This document shows, one piece after another, positions 43,303 to 48,584 of a stretch of 48,584 nt of DNA. Every line of letters starts with the position of its first letter. Positions within the stretch are counted from its first letter, which is position 1. The position numbers and the translations under genes are program-made. The notes below the pieces were generated by a model. That model searched no databases and had not been told where the DNA came from. It worked only from the letters and a program-made list of their open reading frames with translations. Source of the stretch: Thiohalocapsa sp. (GTDB taxonomy: Bacteria; Pseudomonadota; Gammaproteobacteria; Chromatiales; Chromatiaceae); the NCBI GenBank assembly GCA_028277725.1, contig JANQFX010000121.1, positions 1-48,584 of the forward strand, written 5' to 3'.

Positions 43303-43824
43303 TATTGCGCTCTTGCTATCAGCCGCTGGATGTTTCTGTCAGCAACAGTTATCAATACTGCTCATTCTTGGCAATAGAGCCGTGGCTGCAGAGCAAGCGG
43401 GCCAGACTGCCAGGCGATCGAACTCCAGACCTCCGTCGCGACCCTCCTGTCAGATCTCAACCGTTCTCTCGGTATCTCTGCCTGCTCTCCTTGTTTCTCC
43501 GAACTGGCCACGCGCCACCGCAGGCCGGGTTTGCTTGCCCGGCCGCGGCGTTGCGCTCCGCTTGCGGCACTCCAGCACCGCTGCGCGAAGCGCGCCTGGC
43601 GGCCGGGCAAGCAAACCCGGTCAAATGGGTCGGTATCAACGCTCCTTGGTACAAGCGCGGCGGGGCCCGAGGCCGAGGGCATTCGTGTCCGCAATGGCCG
43701 TCACGGGCTCTCGCGTGATCCACCCGGAGCTACCAAGCAGAGGAACCACCCTCGACCACTAAACCCGATTACAGAAGGCGATCATCGAATCCGAATAGGC
43801 GGATGGAGCAATCAGATGAGATAA
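43303..43824. other. Intergenic stretch with a large inverted repeat
   Basis: No convincing gene, although several frames are open because of the GC-rich repeat. The inverted repeat at 43525-43620 is described separately. The promoter of the leftward LysR gene should lie within the first 100 bases. Confidence 0.4.
43525..43620. repeat. Large inverted repeat (22-bp perfect arms)
   Basis: Arms 43525-43546 and 43599-43620 are exact inverted copies (arm core GGTTTGCTTGCCCGGCC). The 52 inner bases pair partly as well, so RNA would fold into one long hairpin of about 96 nt. It is a possible mobile or dispersed palindromic element, or a terminator for the GntR gene transcribed toward it. Confidence 0.7.
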
Positions 43825-44592
43825 TCACGCCCGCAGCTTGCCCAGGCTACTCCCATTTATATGCTTCCAATTCGTCATATAATGGCGAAAAATCAGTCTG
43901 CCAACAACGTCCTTTAGGTGATGAATTATTTGATCTATCTCTGACTTAATCCGCTTCTCCGCATCACCTCTAGCGTTGCGGCAGATGTCGTCGCGCAAGC
44001 GGAAAAATAAATCTGAGACACGATCGAAATTCTCGAAAGACTCCATTTCCACAAGGCGAGCCACATGCGTTCGGTCGATCAAGTTACAGGCGACTCGGAA
44101 TACAGCGTCGTTGTTTGCGGACTCGACGGCCTTGAGAAGGGCGCTCTCGACAAGCTGCGCCCTCGACAGAGCCAAAGCCTCTCTCGCAGCGATCCCGATA
44201 CTGGGACGGCCGTCAAAATCTTCCATAATATCGCTGAAGATCTTGACAATCTGGTCTTGCTGCGCGTTATTGACCGCAAATATGAGCATAAGACCCAACG
44301 CCTGATAAAGATCACGGAGTTCTTTCAAATCTGGGATTGGAACATAGTACCCCTTACCGTCGACAAATGAGACCAAGCTTTCCTCTCGGAGACGGCATAG
44401 GGCCTCACGAACAGGCGTTGGGCTGACTCCGTATCTAGTGGCCAGATCAGCGATCAGCAGGCGATCTCCAGACTCGAACTCCTGCCGCAGCAAAGATGAT
44501 TTCAGTTCATTGTATACGGAACACTGAGATCGCGCAGCGTCCAAGCCTTGGGTTTCTTTCTTTAAGGCCTTCAATTCGCTCTCCACAACCAT
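43825..44592 (-). CDS. GntR-family transcriptional regulator
   Basis: 255 residues. The winged helix-turn-helix of the GntR family lies at residues 25-95 (YNELKSSLLRQEFESGDRLLIADLATRYGVSPTPVREALCRLREESLV), followed by an all-helical effector domain like FCD. The gene is clearly lower in GC than its neighbours, as is its upstream spacer. It is divergent from the aldo/keto reductase gene across a 690-base spacer and is its probable regulator. The acidic or sugar-acid ligands known for FCD proteins would fit the aldolase-like gene downstream, but this is inference. Confidence 0.88.
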   Translation of the reverse strand: MVVESELKALKKETQGLDAARSQCSVYNELKSSLLRQEFESGDRLLIADLATRYGVSPTPVREALCRLREESLVSFVDGKGYYVPIPDLKELRDLYQALGLMLIFAVNNAQQDQIVKIFSDIMEDFDGRPSIGIAAREALALSRAQLVESALLKAVESANNDAVFRVACNLIDRTHVARLVEMESFENFDRVSDLFFRLRDDICRNARGDAEKRIKSEIDQIIHHLKDVVGRLIFRHYMTNWKHINGSSLGKLRA

Positions 44593-45282
44593 ATACCTGA
44601 GAATGATCCAGATGATCTCCCAGAATAGCTGCCAGTCTTCAGATCCTAACTAGGAGCCCCCAGGCACCTGCCCTATGAAAATCGGCAAGCGCATAGATAT
44701 TATGCCTCTGATATCATCCTATATGTTCTCTCCTGTTTTCTACAGATTTCTCGGCGATTACAAAAACTTCACCTGAACGTTACATATTGTTTGCATTCCC
44801 GGAATGCGGGGCGTTGCGATCGCCTACAGCCGCCCCCTTTCGACGGCGACACACGGACGACGCCAGCGAGAGCATCCTCCTAGTCACCAGACGCGCTACC
44901 GATTGTCCCGGGAGGAGCCCCTGGCGGTGCGCAGGCTTAGCCCTCGCAGGCGCAGGCGTGGAGGGCGGCGCTTGGATCGACAGGGATGCCGCAGGGTATC
45001 AAGCAGCGCTGGCAACTGCACTTTGCCTCGGGCGCGTTGAGCCGGGTCCGGAGCCTGGGGAACCTTGGCGTGGCGAGCTGCTTGGAATCGGCACCCGCCG
45101 CTCGACCTCACAGGCTGGCTCTTCAACCAAGCGCAACAATTGAACCAGCTGTCGGTCACTCCAGAGAAGAGCGACGCACAATAACTATATACTTGCATAT
45201 ATTCCTGGTGCGTGATCGCCTTGCCGGGTCAGTTATATGCTCGATTTTCTGGGGAATCTCTGCCTTAGAGGGAGTGCGCTCA
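44593..45282. other. Long spacer between gntR and the aldo/keto reductase gene
   Basis: No recognised gene; the open frames at 44787-45143 and on the minus strand lack family resemblance. The A+T-rich end parts (44640-44790 and 45175-45240) probably hold the two promoters. An imperfect dyad TATATAC-TT-GCATATA at 45186-45201 is a possible GntR site. The GC-rich middle (44800-45150) may be a decayed gene. Confidence 0.35.
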
Positions 45283-46296
45283 ATGCAGTATTGTTCACTT
45301 GGGAACAGCGGGCTGATGGTTTCCCGAATCTGCCTCGGCACCTTGATGTTCGGTGACCGCACCGAGGAGGGCGAGGCGGACAGGATTGTGGGCCTTGCGC
45401 GTGAGTATGGCGTCAACTTTATCGACACCGCTGACCGATACAACATAGGCGCATCCGAGGAGATGGTGGGGCGCCTTATCAAATCGGATCGTTACAATTG
45501 GGTACTCTCTACGAAGGTCGGCAATCCGATGAGCGAACGGCTCAACGAATCCGGCCTTGGCCGAAAGTGGATCTTCAAAGCGGTCGACGACAGCCTTAGG
45601 CGCCTCCAGACTGACTATGTCGACATCTACTATTTGCACTTGGATGATGTCGACACGCCCTTGGAAGAAACCTTGCGCGCCGTATCCGACATCACTGCCG
45701 CCGGCAAAGCACGGTACTTCGGAATCAGCAACTACCGAGGTTGGCGAATTTCGGAGATCGCGCATATCTGCGTGTATCTGGGAATAGCAAAACCGGTGGC
45801 TTGTCAGCCCTACTATAACGCGGTGAATCGCGTGCCAGAGGTTGAGATTCTACCGGTGTGCCACCATCACGGAATCGGCGTCGTTCCATATAGCCCTTTA
45901 GCCCGCGGCGTCCTCACCGGCAAGTACAAGCTAGGCTGCCCACCACACGCCGACACACGCGCGGGGCGACGGGATAAGCGCATGATGGAAACCGAGTTCC
46001 GCGAGGAGTCTTTTCAGGTCGCACAAAGAATCGTGGCGCATTCGGAGGCCCGCGGCATTACAGCCGGCCAGTGGGCGATCAACTGGGTGCTTGCCAATCC
46101 GATAGTGAACGCATGCATAGCTGGCCCGCGTACGGTCGAGCAGTGGGTCGAGAACATCGAAGCGCTTGCCTACAGTTGGGACCCGTCGGATGAGGCCTTT
46201 CTGGATTCTCTCGTTCCGATCGGCCATCCTTCGACCCCCGGCTATTCGGATCCGAAGTATCCCATCATGGGTCGGCCCATGACAATTGGCCGCTAG
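45283..46296 (+). CDS. Aldo/keto reductase
   Basis: 337 residues from the ATG at 45283 (GAGGGAG upstream); the frame open from 44986 is not needed. A (beta/alpha)8 barrel with the catalytic tetrad Asp48, Tyr53, Lys78 and His119 (FIDTADRYN, STKVG, YYLHLDD), and the NADPH-site segment YFGISNYRGW and PYSPLARGVLTGKY. It is similar to the YajO/YghZ-type reductases, which act on aldehydes and keto sugars. It is the first gene after the GntR-controlled spacer, followed 139 bases later by the duplicated-module protein. The physiological substrate is unknown. Confidence 0.9.
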   Translation: MQYCSLGNSGLMVSRICLGTLMFGDRTEEGEADRIVGLAREYGVNFIDTADRYNIGASEEMVGRLIKSDRYNWVLSTKVGNPMSERLNESGLGRKWIFKAVDDSLRRLQTDYVDIYYLHLDDVDTPLEETLRAVSDITAAGKARYFGISNYRGWRISEIAHICVYLGIAKPVACQPYYNAVNRVPEVEILPVCHHHGIGVVPYSPLARGVLTGKYKLGCPPHADTRAGRRDKRMMETEFREESFQVAQRIVAHSEARGITAGQWAINWVLANPIVNACIAGPRTVEQWVENIEALAYSWDPSDEAFLDSLVPIGHPSTPGYSDPKYPIMGRPMTIGR

Positions 46297-46435
46297 CCTA
46301 AGATCAAGGTCGCGGCTGGCCTCTGGCCACAGGCGCAGGGCGACGACCACAAGACGCCGGGCCGGTGGGGCGTTTGCCAAGCGCCGGCCTCGTCGGAACC
46401 CGCAAGGGATGTCTCAAAGTCAAGGACGAACAGCC

Positions 46436-47275
46436 ATGGCTTCCGAGAGACTGAGACTGCCCGAAGGTTGCGTTGTCGCGGATAGCGTGACCAGGCTTGG
46501 CCCCGACGCGCGCGGGAGCATCCTGATCAGCGGATCTCACGGTGGTGTCTACGCTGCCTATTGCGCGGCGCGGGCCGGGGTTGCCGGCGTCATCCTGAAC
46601 GATGCCGCCGTTGGCAAGGACGAGGCAGGGATTGCGGGACTCGCCTATCTTGATCGTCTCTGCGTTCCTGCAGCGGCCGTCGGTCACGATACCGCACGGA
46701 TCGGCGACGGCCACGATTGTGCTGCGCGCGGCATGATAACGCACGTCAACAAGGAGGCGGCGGCCCGCGGCGTGGCCAGGGAACTCCCAGCTCTAGCGGC
46801 TGCCGCCAGGCTCGCCGGCGCCGGGGGCGTGTCCTCGGAAGAGGTTCCAGCCCAGCGGGAAGCCCGCTTCACAATCGAAGTTCCCGGTGCCCTACGCTCG
46901 GTGCACGTGATGGATTCGAATTCACTGGTGGAGCCGAGCGACAAAGGCTCGATCATCGTAACCGGCTCGCACGGTGGCTTGCTTGGCGGTCGGCCCGAAA
47001 CGGCCGTCAAGGTGGACGTGTTCGCTGCGCTCTACAACGATGCTGGTGTCGGGATCGACAGCGCGGGCATCGGACGCTTGCCTGCCCTCGACGCCAGAGG
47101 GATCGCGGCGGGCACGGTAGATGCCTGGTCGGCACGGATAGGCGACGGCCGGTCAAGCCTGGACAGCGGCCATATGAGCCATGTCAATCATACAGCCAAG
47201 CGATTGGGAGCCCAACCGGGCATGGCCGCCCGAGAGTTCATCGCCCTTATGGCAGGCGTCGAAGGCAACTCATGA
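46436..47275 (+). CDS. Unrecognised protein with two GSHGG...ARIGDG...HVN modules
   Basis: 279 residues from the ATG at 46436 (AAGGA upstream; an ATG at 46409 is an alternative). I do not recognise a characterised family. The protein is an internal duplication: module 1 (about 15-125) and module 2 (about 158-275) share GSI-hydrophobic-xGSHGG (33-37 and 177-181), NDA-x-VGxDxAGI (55-65 and 201-211), ARIGDG (87-92 and 233-238) and HVN (103-105 and 249-251). Such conserved Gly, Ser, His, Asp and Asn clusters suggest an enzyme with a pseudo-twofold site. No signal peptide or membrane segment. It lies between an aldo/keto reductase and an aldolase-like gene, overlapping the latter tail-to-tail by six bases, so a metabolic role is likely. 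Confidence 0.8.
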   Translation: MASERLRLPEGCVVADSVTRLGPDARGSILISGSHGGVYAAYCAARAGVAGVILNDAAVGKDEAGIAGLAYLDRLCVPAAAVGHDTARIGDGHDCAARGMITHVNKEAAARGVARELPALAAAARLAGAGGVSSEEVPAQREARFTIEVPGALRSVHVMDSNSLVEPSDKGSIIVTGSHGGLLGGRPETAVKVDVFAALYNDAGVGIDSAGIGRLPALDARGIAAGTVDAWSARIGDGRSSLDSGHMSHVNHTAKRLGAQPGMAAREFIALMAGVEGNS

Positions 47276-47956
47276 CTCCGGCAAGAGGCGGGTGAACTCC
47301 TCGGCGCCATAGGTCAGATATTCGTTGACGTGGGTGTAGAGGAACTGCACGCCACGGTCGACATAACGGCGCACATTGTCACGGTCCACAAGGATCCCAG
47401 CGACCTTGCCGGTATCGCGGATGGTTGCGATCGCACCGTCGATTGCCTCTTGGACCTCCGCTTGCCGGAAGTCTCCTGCAAAGCCCAGATCCTTGGCCAG
47501 ATCGACCGGACCGATGAAATAGGCATCGATACCGTCCACCCGCAAGAATTCGTTGAGCGTCTCGAGCGCAGGGCGGGTCTCGATTTGGACCACCACGATT
47601 TTTTGTTCCGCATCCCGCGGATAGCAGTAGCGTACCGCTTCCACCGCCTGCGCAGCCTGTTCGGACCGTTCCAGCCGTGGTATCACGATGCCGTCCATCC
47701 CCCGGCCCAAATAGCGCTCGATCACCCAGTCCTCTGACGAAAACAGTCGTACGATCGACGTCAACTTGGCCAAGCGAGCCGCTCGCCCCATGTTCTCGAC
47801 CGTTTCTACGTCGGCGCTGCCCTGCTCACAGTCGACAAAGACAGCATCGACGGACAAGCGGCCCAGGAACTCGACCAAGCTCGGATTAGGATGATCCGGA
47901 TTGATGACCGTGACGGTTTGGCCGTGCCGCAGCTTTGTTTTGAAGCCTTCGACCAT
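47270..47956 (-). CDS. HpcH/HpaI aldolase-family protein with altered active site
   Basis: 228 residues, shorter than the usual 250 to 260. A class II pyruvate aldolase-type barrel: VDCEQGSADVETVENM matches the HpaI segment DGEHAPND, IVRLF keeps Arg70, VVQIETRPALETLNEFLRVDGIDAYFIGPVDLAKDLG keeps the metal ligands Glu126 and Asp152. The catalytic His45 of HpaI is Gln45 here, and the loop with the GxRG motif after RYCYP is deleted. It may cleave or form C-C bonds of 2-oxo acids by a modified mechanism, or act on another substrate. It is convergent with the duplicated-module gene. Confidence 0.85.
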   Translation of the reverse strand: MVEGFKTKLRHGQTVTVINPDHPNPSLVEFLGRLSVDAVFVDCEQGSADVETVENMGRAARLAKLTSIVRLFSSEDWVIERYLGRGMDGIVIPRLERSEQAAQAVEAVRYCYPRDAEQKIVVVQIETRPALETLNEFLRVDGIDAYFIGPVDLAKDLGFAGDFRQAEVQEAIDGAIATIRDTGKVAGILVDRDNVRRYVDRGVQFLYTHVNEYLTYGAEEFTRLLPES

Positions 47957-48584
47957 TGCAGGCCTCTCCTTCCCAGTTGGCGTGTAAAGGCGCTCGGAAC
48001 ACTTGTTGAGACATCGTCAGTGCGCGACGAGGGTTCGCGCTGCTCCAGAAAAGACCTTCGGCTCGGATGTGAGTTCACCTGGCGCGCCGGGAGCCGTAGC
48101 CCTGCTGTCCGGGCATTCCAATCCCAGAACCGGCGACAAGAGAGCGATCTGCGGCTGGCGGTGCCGGAGCTGCGGTTGGCCAGCAGCGGTCCGGTCGATG
48201 ACCGAACGCCAATTCGATAGCGTGTCCAGAACAACGAAGGGAACTCGCCCCGCCGGCGGCCCGATCCGAAGGACGTCGACAAGAATGGCCTGAGCCACCC
48301 GGAACCAGACGAGACCTCTGCCCTGTCTCCGTCGGACAGGACAGGACAGAACGAGGGCACGGCACCACCTATCATACCAACGTTCCTAGCACACAACTAT
48401 AGATTGCTTAAAGCACATTGATAGCATGCATGAGCTGCTCCAAGCCAAACCGGCGCCGGGATGGCCATCCCTCCACCTCTCTCCGCAAGCTCGTTGCTCA
48501 TCGGGGCCAAATCGAGCATTCCACGCCGCTGTCACCGCGCCCGACCACCTTCAGACACCACTCTCTCTTTCTCTACGATGCCAC
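47957..48584. other. Right-end stretch without recognised gene
   Basis: Several open frames on both strands (for example 47891-48220 + and 48017-48298 -), none with recognisable protein motifs. 48380-48430 is A+T-rich. It could hold the promoter of the aldolase-like gene and decayed sequence. Confidence 0.3.

Noticed and set aside
43385..43450. Possible tRNA 3' part on the minus strand (GGAGTTCGATC resembles a T-loop)
   Set aside because: No acceptor, D-arm or anticodon arm can be built from the flanking sequence.
44787..45143. 118-codon + frame in the gntR/aldo-keto reductase spacer
   Set aside because: Arg/Gly/Ala-rich with no motif; overlapping frames on the other strand are equally open, as expected of GC-rich non-coding DNA.
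47891..48298. Open frames on both strands at the right end
   Set aside because: No recognisable domain on either strand; not reported as genes.

Overview
The window is high-GC DNA with tight operons, four-base ATGA/GTGA gene overlaps and protein families typical of Alphaproteobacteria (TRAP and peptide transporters, several LysR regulators, periplasmic molybdenum hydroxylases, PaoABC-like enzymes). I read it as an alphaproteobacterial chromosome or large replicon, accessory and catabolic in character. No rRNA, tRNA, CRISPR array or replication origin was seen, and the species cannot be named from this sequence.

Layout. 1-921: 5' part of a repeat-rich autotransporter-like protein that runs off the left edge. 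1557-5096: a large winged-helix / cyclase-like / ATPase / TPR regulator; then an AraC regulator. 6898-7200: serine recombinase debris. 7464-12300: a LysR regulator divergent from a kelch protein and an IorAB-type periplasmic molybdenum hydroxylase. 12660-12901: a fragment of a LysR gene whose intact relative lies at 30993. 12902-18717: one leftward operon, tetR-dctP-dctQ-dctM-cyclase-FAH hydrolase-OsmC. 18871-19349: an internally deleted IclR gene.

19350-28940 is the most coherent system: paoABC-like genes on the + strand and, facing them, FAD monooxygenase, DHPON-hydrolase-like alpha/beta hydrolase, a broken or divergent FAH-like gene and a type I extradiol dioxygenase, with a LysR gene divergent from the second set. 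The two operons start from near-identical promoter blocks that share a GTAT-N11-ATAC dyad, the form of a LysR-type box, so they look like one regulon for an aromatic or N-heteroaromatic compound. Its substrate is not evident. Large perfect palindromes separate the two converging operons.

29021-32313: IS6-type transposase remnant, MsrQ-like heme membrane protein, azoR and a divergent LysR gene. 32314-35616: a membrane histidine kinase divergent from an orphan amino-acid-type binding protein. 35948-42373: a complete peptide ABC transporter operon (binding protein, M19 dipeptidase-like protein, two permeases, two ATPases), convergent with a LysR gene. 43825-47956: GntR regulator, aldo/keto reductase, an unrecognised protein made of two copies of a GSHGG...ARIGDG...HVN module, and an HpaI-type aldolase-like protein with the catalytic His replaced. 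The last 0.6 kb holds nothing recognised.

Recurrent themes are small-molecule uptake and oxidation under local regulators, and gene decay: at least four gene fragments lie at operon borders, pointing to repeated rearrangement.
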